A stretch of DNA of 64,000 nt from contig CM034126.1 in assembly GCA_019914995.1 (NCBI GenBank), positions 129,001 to 193,000 on the forward strand, written 5' to 3'. Below are positions 1 through 12,200 of the stretch, one piece after another. Source of the stretch: Acanthochlamys bracteata (taxonomy: Eukaryota; Streptophyta; Magnoliopsida; Pandanales; Velloziaceae). The notes beneath the pieces are model-generated. The model was given only the letters and a program-made list of their open reading frames with translations, was not told the origin of the DNA and did no database searches. Position 1 is the stretch's first letter. The number at the start of each line of letters is the position of its first letter. The position numbers and the translations under genes were made by a program.

Positions 1-781
1 AGATTGCTTGATTCCAAAAGATTTTAATTTTAGGGGTCTATTCTGTTCACGGAAATAATAAGATAAATCATTATCAATGTGAACGGGTTCATCGACTCTT
101 TTCTTAATCCCTTCTATTTCTGTCGCTCTCTATATATATAAAAATTAACACATAATGAGAAAACCAAATCTTCAATCTCTCTTTATAACCAACTGTGCAA
201 GGTGGAGTATGATCAGTTGAGCTGACCTTGACTGTCGTAGAAGGGAGACAAATACAACAAATAATGAATCACAATCTTCCAATATAAGAAGATCGAGAAA
301 CATATGTACAGCTATATATAGCTGAGCTGCTACTTCACATTATTTTTCATCAGTTGGCATGGGCAGCAAACATTTGACAATATGAGATGCATGCATGTGA
401 TAGTCTTCCTTTCCTTACTGCACTCGATCTGCTTGTTGATTTTATCAGTACCACCTTTCTCTCCACTCAACCAATCATGTCATTATTAATTGTTATTATA
501 ATAGTTTAATAGTTATAGTCTTATTGATATAGAATCTTACTATTACAAAAAATTAATTCTAATGAATGCTGATCGAGGACATATTCTTATCATCACATGA
601 TTGTTTGATAAACTGAGATTATGTACTGATGATTCATTTTGAACAACTAATTAAAGTAATCATGATCAGACTCACCAGACTAATTCCTAACTCCCAACCA
701 TTGATTGACTAATTAAAGCAAAATCTATCCAGAAATTAAATAAATAAAGAAAACATATATATCGTCATATATATACACTAC
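1..781 (-). other. Intron of the left-edge BAHD gene; no exon seen
   Basis: This stretch follows the splice donor of the BAHD exon at 782-1249. No minus-strand open frame here is long enough for the roughly 900-nt second exon. The downstream BAHD copy has a 1.0-kb intron, so the missing exon could lie just left of the window. The sequence is AT-rich and I see nothing else in it. Confidence 0.5.
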
Positions 782-1249
782 CTGGAAGAGAAGCAAAGGG
801 GAGCCGGTGATCCCGCCTGAGCCGGGAACCTCGAAGGCGAGCTCATCGACACAAGGAACAGGAGGCATTGGAACGTCCCTGAACTGCTCGATACGAACAT
901 CAGCTTCTGCCTCGATGAACACGACACCTTCACCAGTGCAATCAACAGCTAGCTTCCTTCCAGGACCGAGTGCAACAAGCCTGCCTGCGAGCGGGTAGTA
1001 ATAAACCAACGCCTTCGCTATCGCGTCCGCAATAACTTTGGCCGGATCTTTTGTAACTATGTTGTTATTGGTCGAGTTAGCAGGGTAGAACATGATTATG
1101 GGTAGATGGAATAGGAGAGTTTCTTGGCTGTCCACGTCCGATAACAGCTTCAACTCTCGTGGCGTGTTAGCTGATGGACGGACAAGGAAAGGAGATTGTC
1201 GACGAACGGTGAAGACCGGAGGTGACGAAGAAGAAGAGAAGGAAGCCAT
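782..1249 (-). CDS. BAHD acyltransferase, exon 1 only (partial at left edge)
   Basis: This is the first exon of an alcohol acyltransferase-like BAHD protein, a family that moves acyl groups from acyl-CoA to alcohols or amines in the cytosol. It encodes 156 residues from the ATG at 1249. They include the N-terminal FTVRRQSPFLVRP and TPRELKLLSD stretches, ALVYYYPLAGRL, and VDCTGEGVVFIEAEADV, all typical of the benzyl alcohol O-benzoyltransferase / methanol O-anthraniloyltransferase group. The exon ends at LLLFQ with donor CAG|GTAGTG, the same position and phase as the neighbouring copy. The catalytic HxxxD and DFGWG motifs belong to exon 2, which is not in the window. The gene is therefore either cut by the edge or truncated; the sequence cannot decide. 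It is a tandem paralogue of the gene at 2975-5361. Confidence 0.85.
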
Positions 1250-1305
1250 AGGAAGGAAAGGAAAAATAAATGGTTTGATTGATTGAAGTGTTTAACAGGA
1301 GCTAG

Positions 1306-1313
1306 CTATATAG
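1306..1313 (-). promoter_or_regulatory. Probable TATA box of the left BAHD gene
   Basis: CTATATAG lies about 57-64 nt upstream of the minus-strand ATG at 1249. This spacing fits a TATA box with a short 5' leader. The motif alone is weak evidence. Confidence 0.4.
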
Positions 1314-1802
1314 CTAGGCGTTGTGGGCTTGCTTATTATTTATCAAGGATGGGATCTTATGTATTTAAGGGTGGTTATGTATTACTATTTTTGGATCACG
1401 TTGTACGCGTTTTCATTTTTATATATTTTTTGGAAATTGGAAGTGCTTCTTTGAGTATTTCCGACTTGTATGAGACTCCACTTATTAGGTTTTTTCTGCT
1501 AGTAGTTTGCTTGCTTGCTTCGTTCGTTATTTTTGACTTCTTCATGCGTTGTGGTGGTGTGTCGAATACGGTTGAGATTTTGAAGGCGATTCTTTGGTTG
1601 CCAAACCCTTCCGCTACGGAATTGCGAAAATATAATACATCACAATTTTGTCTAAAAACGACTTCAGTGAACTGAAATTGTTAATGGGAAATTTACCGCA
1701 AAAGTGGACAGATTTGGTTAGGTGCCCGATCCAATAAGCAGCACCTAAATCTGAAGCGATTAGAAAAAGAAACAAGTTGGCGGTTCAGTTCGGTGTGCAG
1801 TC

Positions 1803-2561
1803 TAGTTGTAAGAATCGGATTGGACATCGAATCGAAAAACTGTTCGAATCACGGTTCTAAAATTGAACCGTCGGATCAATAATATTAAAATATTTTTAAC
1901 TAATAATAATAATTATAGTAAGAAATTTATTACTAATGGTACTATCAATAATAATAGTCATAACAATTGTAACAAAAAATTAGAGTATTTTTATTATGTC
2001 ATTACTATCGACAACAACAGTAATAATAATCACAGCAAAAATTGAAGTATTGTCACTATAATTGTCATCACCAATAATAATAATAACAACTAAAATTTAT
2101 AAATAGAAATTTTTAAATAAATTAGGAGATTAGAAAAAAATAAAATCATAAAATAGATAAATTATAAAAGAGATATAACTAACTTTTTTAGGTATACATA
2201 TTTAAGTCTAAATATTTTACAATATAAAATATTTAAAAATCACTAATAATTGATATTTATAAATAAAAAATAATTAATTATATTTTTTGTATTATCACAT
2301 TCAAATACTAAGTCTAAACTATATATTATTTTCAACATATGACTATTAATAATTATTTTTATATTAAATATATCATCAATTTAAAAATTTTAAATTAATT
2401 TTTTAAATTTTTTTAATCTGATTTGATCCGGACGGACGAGTCGACCGGATTGAAACAGATCAAAATATGTTAAAGCGGGTTGAAACGGATCGATTACATA
2501 AATAGTCTTTTTATAAATTCGGACCGATTTATCATCCGAATCGATACGGATCTGACAACTA
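1803..2561. mobile_element. Possible degenerate non-autonomous transposon
   Basis: The left end reads TAGTTGTAAGAATCGGAT and the right end, reverse-complemented, reads TAGTTGTCAGATCCGTAT, which makes an imperfect inverted terminal match. Both ends are GC-richer and full of GAT(C)CG words, while the core is almost pure A/T with AAT runs. This resembles a short non-autonomous DNA element. No target-site duplication was established and there is no transposase. Confidence 0.3.
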
Positions 2562-2974
2562 TAATTTTAAATACTGATGAATTATATATAATATAAATAA
2601 TAGTGGTCCATCTATTTATTATTCGTTGTCATCATACAAATTACATGCCCGAACAAAGTGGGAAAGCACGTATCTCTACGTCCAATCAAAATGTTAGCTA
2701 TGTGGCAATTCTGGCACCGAACGCCTTCACAATCCAAACAGTGCCGACTTCAGCACGCGAGTCTGGCACCGCTTATAAATTTCTTTTAATTTCAATTTCT
2801 AAAAAATTTTAAAATATATCAAAATTATTTTATTTTATGAAATAAAATAATAAAATTATTTCAAAATATTAAAATATTTTTTATTTTTTAAAAAATTCGT
2901 TTTCTAATATTTAATTTTATTAAAATATTTGAAATATTTTAAAAATATTAAATATAAAAAACATGTTTTACAAA

Positions 2975-5361
2975 TTACAATAAAGAATGAAATGAGCTTG
3001 TGCTACGGGGTCCTTGATCAGCAGGTGTCTTAGTGATCTTCTCCAACTCTTCCAAAAACCTTCCCATGTACTCTGAAGGTAAGCAAACGCTCACAAGGAA
3101 ACCCTCCTCACCTTTGCTGTTCTTAGCCATGACATAGAAGCTGGACCTCTTTGCGAGAACCTGGCAAGCATATACCGGCTTTCCAAACCCAAAATCAACA
3201 TTCTGGAACCCGACTCTGCTCGAGTCTGATGCAAAATAGGTGTGGACCAAACAGTGCTGCGGTCGCCCTTGTTGGACCATCAAGTCTGCCACTGATTGAA
3301 AATACTCAGCATCGACACTGTTTTTCGCCTGCCTAATGAGCTCAACTGCGTAGCCAAGCGGTTTACTGCATAGCTCTCCGGCGGTTGACACAGCAGTAGG
3401 CATCGAAAAAGAGTTACCGTAGTATCCTCTTGGCAGGTTGAGCTTGGACTTGCCATGGGCGGTGATTGTGAATGTGGCGCGAACTTCCTGAGCAGGATGG
3501 AGTGCAAGGGCAATGTTCCGGCAACGCCAATTGCACGCAGTGATTATCTCGAAAGATGAGCAGCTATTGCACAGATGAAGTGGAAGGCGAGAACGGAGAT
3601 TTGACATTTCTGAATGGTTGAAGAAGATGTAGCGGCGTTCAAGCTCTTCGATTGGAGGGAGAGCACACCTTGGGTCGATGATGGGGACTGCATCATACTC
3701 ATGGTGAGCGCGGGTGACATTTGGAGGATTTCTGGCAGATAGAAGCTCTCTGGCCCACACTGGGTGAATGGATGGAGATCGCAAGCCTTGGGCGAGTTCT
3801 CCAGCAACGGTGAGGAATTTTGCAACGCCTGAACCATCCGAGAAGGCATGATTAATGCGGATGCCCACCACGACACCGCCACATGACATCCTTGTGACCT
3901 GACATAATATTTGTTTTAATCAAAAGGAAGAAAACAGGACACATCATGCAGGAAAAGATAGAAACCAGGACATAGCATGCAGCGTTTCATTGATTCCTAG
4001 CTAGCGGCAAATGAAAAACAAAACCCTAACCCTCTGCCTCCTCCACTTTCTTGAAAAAGTTACTGCAATCCCGTACCTTATTCACATTATCAATCAACGT
4101 CCTATGTATATATATTCTTATCATTTGAGCCCTTCTCTAACGTTTCATTCAGATCTTTTTAATATGAATAGAGCATGCATAGCTTCAAGACACTCGAACT
4201 TTTACAGAGGATGGAGGAAAGATATTATCCTCCAAATGATAATAAGCTTGATTTATCAGAATCTGTTCATTTCTAAATTATCCTTAAAACATTTTGATTT
4301 CATGGATCCTTTTGCAGAAGCTCAACAGGAGTTCTGGTTGAAAAGTTCATTCAATCAAAGAGCATGTTAAACTGACTCTTCCAATACTTCGAACGAGTCG
4401 TCACGAAAGAAGTATTCAATCGGAATTATGACTCGGAGAATCAACTAGAATGCTTATTATATATGCACATCATAGTCGGGTCTTAATTTTGAACACTGAT
4501 TGGAATATGTTTCTTTTCCTTTTAATTAAATTGAGCACTCTAATCATGAAACCAGAGTCATCGGAGATTCTTTCCAATTCTAGCTGGGTGGGTTTTCTTT
4601 ATCAATTTCAGAAACCAAATTAAAAAGGCGTCAATAACGTCCGCAAACTGCTACTAATTAATAATGCTCCTAATAAAACAAGTCGGCGATGCTAGAGATC
4701 CAATTTTGAACCATGAATACTGTTTGCTGTTAATCAAACAGTTTGTACGCCCGTTATAACTGTATCTTGTTCCTAAAAGTATTAACCACTTACTTTACTG
4801 CAACTATTTAAGTTGAGGAGACGGAAATTTCATAGATTTAATTGATAATTATGAAAAATAATGATAAATAACATTGATTTTCAGGTGCTGTAAAATGCAA
4901 AATAGAATAAGTACTTGTATCAGTAACAGGGGCGTGCCCACGATCCCGTCGGTGCCTTGGATTTCGCGCAGAAGCTCCGCTGCGCACTCCGGCGGCGCCA
5001 CAGGCGGCTCTCCGAAATCATCGATCCTTCCATTATCAGCATCCGCTTCGACAAACAACAAACCATCGCCGGTGCAGTCGACGGCGAGCTTACCTCCCTC
5101 AGCCATCTCACGAAGCCGTCCGGCGAACGGGTAGTAGTAAACCAAAGCTCTTGCTAGACCTTCCCTGATAACCGAAACCGGATCGCGGGAGAAGTTGCTG
5201 CGATTGCGGCGGAAGAATTGGAGTACGGAGATTTGGAATCGGTTGCCTTTCTGGTTATCGATGTCGGAGAGAAGCTTTAGTTCTCTAGGCGTCGGTGTTG
5301 CTGGTGTTATCAGCTCCGGTGATCGCGGACGTACGACGAATGCCGCCACCGGAGAAACCAT
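2975..5361 (-). CDS. BAHD acyltransferase (alcohol acyltransferase-like), complete
   Basis: Two exons, 5361-4915 and 3898-2975, joined in phase 0 at LLLIQ|VTRMSCGG, give 456 residues, a normal BAHD length. The catalytic HxxxD is HAFSD (166-170). The structural DFGWG motif is present as DFGFG (384-388). Other family blocks are ALVYYYPFAGRL, PVWARELLSARNPP, and ITACNWRCRNIAL. The first ATG of the open frame, 38 codons upstream, is ignored because the family N-terminus starts near MVSPVAAFVV. Clade features point to the benzyl alcohol O-benzoyltransferase / methanol O-anthraniloyltransferase group, which makes volatile esters from acyl-CoA and alcohols in the cytosol. The actual substrate cannot be read from sequence. 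The Trp-to-Phe change in DFGWG is conservative. The gene is in tandem with the partial copy at 782-1249, on the same strand. Confidence 0.9.
3899..4914 (-). other. 1.0-kb intron of the BAHD gene, with telo-box-like word
   Basis: The donor is CAA|GTAC and the acceptor CAG|GTC, phase 0. An AAACCCTAA-like telo-box word occurs near 4020. A 119-residue plus-strand open frame inside the intron (4011-4370) matches no family I know. Confidence 0.6.
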
Positions 5362-6717
5362 TGATAGACAGATTTGTAAAAACTTGATTTGAATTGAACC
5401 GAAATGGAGATTTTTTAGTCGGCTTTTATTATTAGAAAACGTGACGATTTTTTCTTTTGCTTGTCTTAAAATCAAAACGTTTTATTCTGATACCGTAAAC
5501 AATTCCACATGGCTATTAAATTAGCTCACAAACTTTGAATTTGTTTAGTAATAAAAAACATATATGCTTCTCAAATCTCTAATCTGAAAATGTCAAAGGA
5601 ATTAGATTAGATAGACATGGAACAGTCTTATCATGACTATCCATCCGTTAACAACTCCGATTACAAAAGGTTGATGAAATAATTCCAAAAGAAGAAAGAA
5701 AGAAAAAAAATAGTGAAACAAAATCCTTATGTTTGCACGGTGTTTTAAAACTAGACGGGGCAGAGTTAGATGGTTGAAGGTTGGATCAAATAGGAAATAT
5801 ATAGTTCTGTCATGTAGGTAAGGTTTTCTCAATTAATAACAAAAAAATTTTAGAATGTTGATAACTTTTTTGTTATGTTGTGAAAGTGTCAATTTCTTAA
5901 ATTTTTACTACTGGAATTTTAAAAAAAAGCGGTGTGGGCGTATTGGGCCCATCCCGAAGGCCCAAAAGAACTTGATATATAAATAATGTTTAAGCAAATA
6001 CTACTAGTTGAATCGGGTCAAATTTGGATAGCTGAACCGACATTGATCGGATTTGTAAATAATAGTGAAAAGGGTTTAGAAACAATTTCTTGACACGAAA
6101 AACAAAAGACTGATGCCTGTACTGTGTGACGAGTAGTAGAAGGAATGCCACCATCTAAAATTATTCGAAATTAATTCTTGTTCAATCTCGTCGTGAATTC
6201 GTTCAATCTAACGCTTGCTGCTGCATGTATGAAGTAGTAGAAGAAGAATGGCATGTTTAGGATCGCTTATTTGGACTTATTAGTTCAAATAAATTTCCAA
6301 AAATATTTTCAAATGTTTGAGCGAAGTGCTTGTTCTGTTAAGTAGTAAGTTGCGATAGTTATCACTGATTTGAACGCCATCCTTCTTCTCAATCTCATCA
6401 GAACAAACTTCTGATTGAGTCCACTACTACAGCAGCAGCAGGGAGGAACCTTTGTCCCTACTTTGGACCACTTAATATATTTAAAGTATAATATATAGCC
6501 ACTTAACCTGCTCAATAAAAATACAAATATGGACGAACCGACTCGTCCAGACCAAATGAATAATTGAGCCGAACTGGTCCTATCTAGTTTCAATATTTGA
6601 GCTCGATAGATTTGATTTGATTTCATTTTTTATAATCTAATTTAATATATAATAAATAAATAAATTTAAAAATAATTTTTAAAAATATATTAAATAAAAA
6701 TTAAATATAAAATAATT

Positions 6718-6739
6718 TATTATTATTATTATTATTATT
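6718..6739. repeat. TTA-triplet microsatellite
   Basis: About seven consecutive TTA units sit inside AT-rich low-complexity DNA. Confidence 0.8.
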
Positions 6740-8271
6740 TAAAAATATTTTTTAATTAAAATTAGTTTACTTAATGTTTGACTGATCAATATTAGCGGTA
6801 CCAAATGAGCGGACTGTTCGACGGGCTAATATTGTTGGTCTGATACAATCTGCAGAATTGGATTGATCTAATTCTATTAGAATCGATTAATTGAACTGCA
6901 GATTGGTGTGTTTAAATTGGCCTATATTTTTATATATACTGTTCAACTTCGAAACAAAGAAAAAACATTTTGTTTTCCTATTTTGAAATAGGTCTTTTCA
7001 TCTTTATATTATTTCCTATATGGCAGTTACATTTTGACCACTTACATTTTCGTATATGGCAGTTACATCTCAGCGTAAGTAAAAATGTACGACGTGGTGC
7101 CTACTTGACATAGAATAGATTGCATTTCGAACGCTATTTTTTAATTTTTTTTATTTCATATTTTTAATATATATTTTATAAATATTTAAAAATTATTAAA
7201 TAATATAAAAAAATTTTACGTAATAAATTATTTTAGTATATATTATTATTATTTTTTTAAAGATAAAAAAATAAAATTTATTTTAAAAAAATAAAAATAT
7301 TTTTTATTTTAAAAAAATTTTACTTATAAACCATTCCAAATGCACTCTATATTGATTGAGCAAAAGTTTGTTTACCGGTACTTTAAACACATTTTTTTAA
7401 ATTTTATTTTTTTTAAATTTATTTTAAAATTTAATAAATATAAAACTTAAATTAATTTTTTTCATCAAATTTTATTTTTAAAATTAATATATTACTTTCA
7501 AACTCATTTATAATACAAAATAAATATAAAATTTATTTAATTTATATTCAATTTTAAATTTATTTTATAAATTTATTTTATAAAAAATAGATTTAATATT
7601 AAATTAAATACGTTCTTAATGATTATATATATATATATCTATATAATATCGTTCTTAGGGAGCATGCAGTTCCTTCACAAATATTAATCAACCAACCATT
7701 AGACAAACAAGAAAACAAAGACGAAGAAGAACCAGCTCCACTTGCCACACAGAATACAAAGGCCCATAATATTTACGTATAATTGAAGACGAACAAGGTC
7801 AAAAACGAAGTTCTATCGAATTAGTGTAATTGTCAAGATAACATTATATATAACACTTTTTTGCTTCTATTTGCATTGGGATTTCCGATAACTTTATTAG
7901 AAATAAACATATACAATTTATTTAAATAACAAATGAAGTTCATCATCTTGTTGTTTCTTTCTGCTTGGCCGCTCTGCCACCGGGGAGTGGAGCGGCGCTG
8001 TGTCGCAATGTTCGATAGAAGAAGGAAACAAAAACAAACGAACCATCACTGCAAACGCATTGCAATACTGCTTCGAAAATTTTAATTCCAGTTGTGTTTT
8101 ATTGAAATTTCACTAGTCCGGTATTGCAAATATTTCGTAAATAAAAATTGTTACCATTGACTTTTCCAGAATTTTACCCATTATTATTATTCTTGCTGGT
8201 AGCCTGCTAATGCTTCAGTATGGAGAGCATTCCATTAGAGGAACCTCTTCTTCTGCCCAACAACAAGTAGC

Positions 8272-8273
<2 letters not shown>

Positions 8274-8303
<30 letters not shown>
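8274..8303. repeat. (CT)n run in the presumed RopGEF leader
   Basis: About 15 CT units lie roughly 940 bases before the RopGEF start codon. GA/CT runs are common in plant promoters and 5' leaders and can bind GAGA-type (BBR/BPC) proteins. Such a role is inference here. Confidence 0.75.
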
Positions 8304-8308
<5 letters not shown>

Positions 8309-9239
8309 CTTCTCTGCTGAGGGGGGAAAGAAAACAAAGGAAGAAAACAGAACATTTTCATTTGAAAATTTGTTTCTGCTTCTTTTTTTTTCTTTGTTGC
8401 TTTGCGTTTAACACCCGTCATGGCAGAGTCCTGAACATGAACACTACTCTTGTCTTTTTACCTCTCTCAATTTTGTTTCTCTTTCCTTTCATTTCCTGAT
8501 TCAGAAGGAAAGAACACAGTGTGGGTAAGGGACTGAGCTAGCTCTCTTTCTTTCTTCCTAGCTTGTCATTCCATATTTGTTTTTGGTTTCTGATTGTTTT
8601 AGCTTGAAAATCAAAGCAATGCTGGAGGCTTTGGTTCACTGTTTGAAGAAATAATTGAGAGTGTTTTATTTTCTCCCCTCTCTTTTTGGAAATTCTTTGA
8701 GTTGAGGTGAAGCTGTTTGAGCTTGTGGCTTTGGTTTGCTTCTATTGGTTTTATTTTTTTATTCAACTAAAACACTTGAATTTTTTATTGTTACTTCTTC
8801 TCCCCTTCGCATTTTTCTCTAATTTCGAAGTCTAAACTATTGTTATTTTGTCTCCTTCAAAAGACTGGTTGTTTTCCTTAATAGTTTTAGAAACCTTCAT
8901 TCATTTTTTTCTTTTCCTTCAAATTCGAACTTTTGGTTTCTGTCAACTTTCCAGAACACTTTCTGTAATTATTTTTCCAGGTTCATTACATAGAGTTCGA
9001 AAAGATACACTGAAAAAGTTTGTTCTTTGTTCGCAAGGAATTCAAAACATGCGTTCCATTTCAGAATATCTTCAGTTTTCAAAAGTTCAGAAGAAATTGA
9101 ATAAAAGTTAAGAGCAGGAACTGAAGCCTTTTTTCACTATTCATAACTTGTTTCAAAATGCTAACTTATTCTCCATTCATCTATAGGAGGAATTAAAAAA
9201 AGTAAACTTTTTATTATTGATTGATCAGATCGATTCATA

Positions 9240-12200
9240 ATGAGGAGATTGGTTTGTTGCCGCCGTCGAACAAAAGATTTCAGCGTCGATTTTGAGGAGA
9301 GCCAAAGTACGTATTATCAATTCAGTTCTGCATCACGAGTCTTTTTAGCTTCAGTGTTTCCTGCAAAGTTCGATTATTGTAATCTGTTCTTGCAAACATG
9401 TGATCATAATGTAGGTGCATTTAGTTAATTGCATTAAACTAATAGACTTGAGATTAAAGGAAGCTAATGCCTAAAACCAAGAAACAATACATGCACATTC
9501 TTTGTCGTGTGTCAGTTGGAACAAGGAATCCCCAGCTTCAGCGGATACATGGTCCTGTGTTCAGACTCCCGACTATAGAGCTGTTTGCTGGTCGAGATGT
9601 AGTGAAGTAAATGAGTGCTGAAGAATTCCTCAAGGAATTCTGAAGTTAGGTAGATGTAGTGGAGTAAATGCTTAGAATGAGTCTTTGCCACTTCTATTCA
9701 ACTTGTCAGATGACATGTACAGGTGAAGTAATGGCGTGCGCAATGCTGCTGCCTTTGGACATTTTTTTGATCGCTGTTTGTGTCTAGATGTTACAGTGAT
9801 GATGTAGCTTTGTTTTGTTAGTTAATCAAATTAACACTTTGTTCTTTGACCTTAAATACTAGCTGTCAGTACATTACCAAGATATTGCCATTGCATATGT
9901 TATATGATGTATTCACTCCTGTCTCATGCTAGTTGTGGGTACTACAAGAACAGTCCTTACTGCAATTGGGTCTAAATTGAGTGCAATATGATGCTTTTGC
10001 TTGCTGTCGCAATAGTTTTAATCATTTGGAGTTGCTGAAAAAAAGGACTTTTTAAAAAATCAGTTTTTGGTGATGCTTTTGGAAACAAGTTTGCTTTAAA
10101 AAAAAATAATAATTATACATATACTGATTTTATGATGTACAATTATTTGCATCTTCTAACTTTTAAAAGACATTAAAATACAAAAAAATATTTTGTTAGG
10201 ACAGTGCAGGTGTGTTTTTGGAATAGGGATAAAACGCACTCCCAACATCCACTGAATATATGTACTAATGTGGCAGATTTTGGGACCATAGCAAAACCAA
10301 ATTTGAAAGTCTGGCATCAGGAGTTACCTCTATTTGGAATACAATTTACCTAAATTCGGGTCTAGGTAGAAAAATGTGGGTGCATTAAATATCCTAGTGG
10401 AACTGATATCGTCAGCAGTAATGACTAAAGAAGTGGTCAGTTGGCTAAACCTGAGCAATAGTGAGATTTGGTGTGTCCTTAAAAGAGAATATCGGCTCCT
10501 TTCTTTTCTTTTTTCTTCTTGTTCTTCTTTTATCTGAGACTTCTCCTTTGGTAGTTCAATTTGGACAAGGTGTCTTTGGTTGCAAATTTGCAAGTGATAC
10601 ACAAAGCTGACAGTACAGATTTGAAATAATTTTTATCTTGTAATTCAAGCTGTGATTGTACATTTTAATAGCAAAAGACCATCGCAAGCTGTTATGTCCA
10701 TCAGTTTGAGCTTCTGCGCATTTATTTAAACTCATAAGGTGATGTTTTTATATATGAGTATCCGGTTATCTATTTTCCTATAATAGACAAGAATATATTG
10801 ACATACTTGATCTGAAAGTTTCTGGAATATTTACATTGCAAATATGGCATTGAAATTAAACACTTGGGCGGATGCTTTGATCTTGAGCTTCCATCAATGA
10901 ATGAAGAGCATTTCAAGCCAGTGATTTTTCCTTCTAGGCTGTATGTCATGCAACATAAACAAGCACTGTTTCTCCTTTTGGTCCACTCAGGAATACATCA
11001 TCTATATCAATAATGCAGGGATTGTGACATATAATGGTCTTGAGAGTCGTATGCTCGACAGCTGCTCTTACGAAACGGATAGTGGAATCAGCATAGGAGC
11101 CAATGGTTGTGCAGCCATCGAGTCCATGGAGGAAGATGCCTCAAGCTGTTCTTCATCTAGCAAAGATGCCTCCGGTTCTTCTTTTTCCTCCCAATGTATG
11201 GTGTCGAGCAAGCAGGAAGATGAACCACCACAGCTTCACAGATGGGAAACTCTGAACAGCCTTAGCCAGTTATGTGCAAAGGGCAAATCCCCAACCGTGT
11301 ATACCATGGAAGCTTCTGACGTTGAGGCGATGAAAGAGAAATTTGCGAGATTGTTACTGGGGGATGATGCATCTGGGGGAGCCAGAGGGATGAGCACTGC
11401 TCTGGCATTGTCCAATGCCATCACAAACCTTTCTGGTAATATCTAAATTTTCTTCTTCTTTTCCCCTTGTTGGATCTTAGTAGAAATTTTGTTGTTGCGC
11501 AGCTGTTAGGCTTGATCACTACAGCCGTCTCCTCTTCTCATGCTAAATGCAAAAAAATTGCAACCACAATCTCAATAATATTGCCTTTCTTCATCTGAAA
11601 AGGCACATCTTTGATATAAATTAGAAAAGAACAAATACTTTTCATTGAGAAAGCGCTTCTATTCAAGCTTATTCTAATCAGAAATTTCCTTGTGCATGAT
11701 AGACATGGTTTAGTTATTGTTACTTCATTTTGAGTTCAGGATCCATTTTTGGTGAGTTATGGAAGTTGGAGCCTTTGTCTGATGACAAGAAGAGCAGATG
11801 GCGCCGAGAGATGGACTGGCTTCTATCTCCTACAAATTACATGGTTGAGTTGGTGCCCATGAAACAAAGTGGTGAGAATGGTCGGACATTAGAGGTATAG
11901 ATTGGCAATATAATCAGTCTATGGTTGGTAGTAGCATTCATTTGCTTCTTATTCATACCCCTTTTTCTTCCATTTTTTACAGATAATGACGCCTAAAGCC
12001 CGTTCTGATGTTCACACTATTCTTCCTGCACTTCAAAAGCTTGACATAATGCTTCTAGTAAGCTTTGTGTTTTCTATTCATTGCTAAAATTTCATGACTG
12101 CTTGCAGATGATAATAGGAATGAAATTGGTAACTGAAATGATTGCAGGAAGTATTAGATTCAATGGTAGACACAGAATTTTACTATGATGAAATTGGCAG

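Larger units (their letters stand above)
1250..2974. other. AT-rich spacer between the two BAHD genes
   Basis: The part next to 1249 is the promoter of the left BAHD gene. From about 1.8 to 2.56 kb it holds a possible degenerate transposable element (see that entry). The rest is AT-rich, low-complexity sequence. A 130-residue plus-strand open frame at 1283-1675 has no recognisable domain and is not called. Confidence 0.6.
5362..9239. other. Large AT-rich intergenic region and RopGEF 5' leader
   Basis: I see no supportable protein gene here. The left part is the promoter of the BAHD gene at 5361. A TTA-triplet microsatellite lies at about 6718-6739 and AT-rich low-complexity DNA at about 6.6-6.75 and 7.1-7.62 kb. 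A 16-base word, TATATGGCAGTTACAT, occurs twice near 7.02 and 7.06 kb. From about 8.2 kb the sequence becomes pyrimidine-rich and probably holds the 5' untranslated region of the RopGEF, perhaps with an intron (GTAAGG near 8525, acceptor-like CTATAG near 9186). Confidence 0.5.

Noticed and set aside
1283..1675. 130-residue plus-strand open frame
   Set aside because: It begins in the promoter of the left BAHD gene, overlaps its TATA box, and shows no domain or coding-like composition.
4011..4370. 119-residue plus-strand frame
   Set aside because: It lies wholly inside the intron of the BAHD gene on the other strand and matches no family.
6309..6626. 105-residue minus-strand frame
   Set aside because: It sits in AT-rich intergenic DNA without homology, promoter, or splice partner.
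10991..11018. Upstream acceptor for RopGEF exon 2
   Set aside because: Joining there to exon 1 gives a stop within a few codons; the acceptor at 11018 restores the family sequence.
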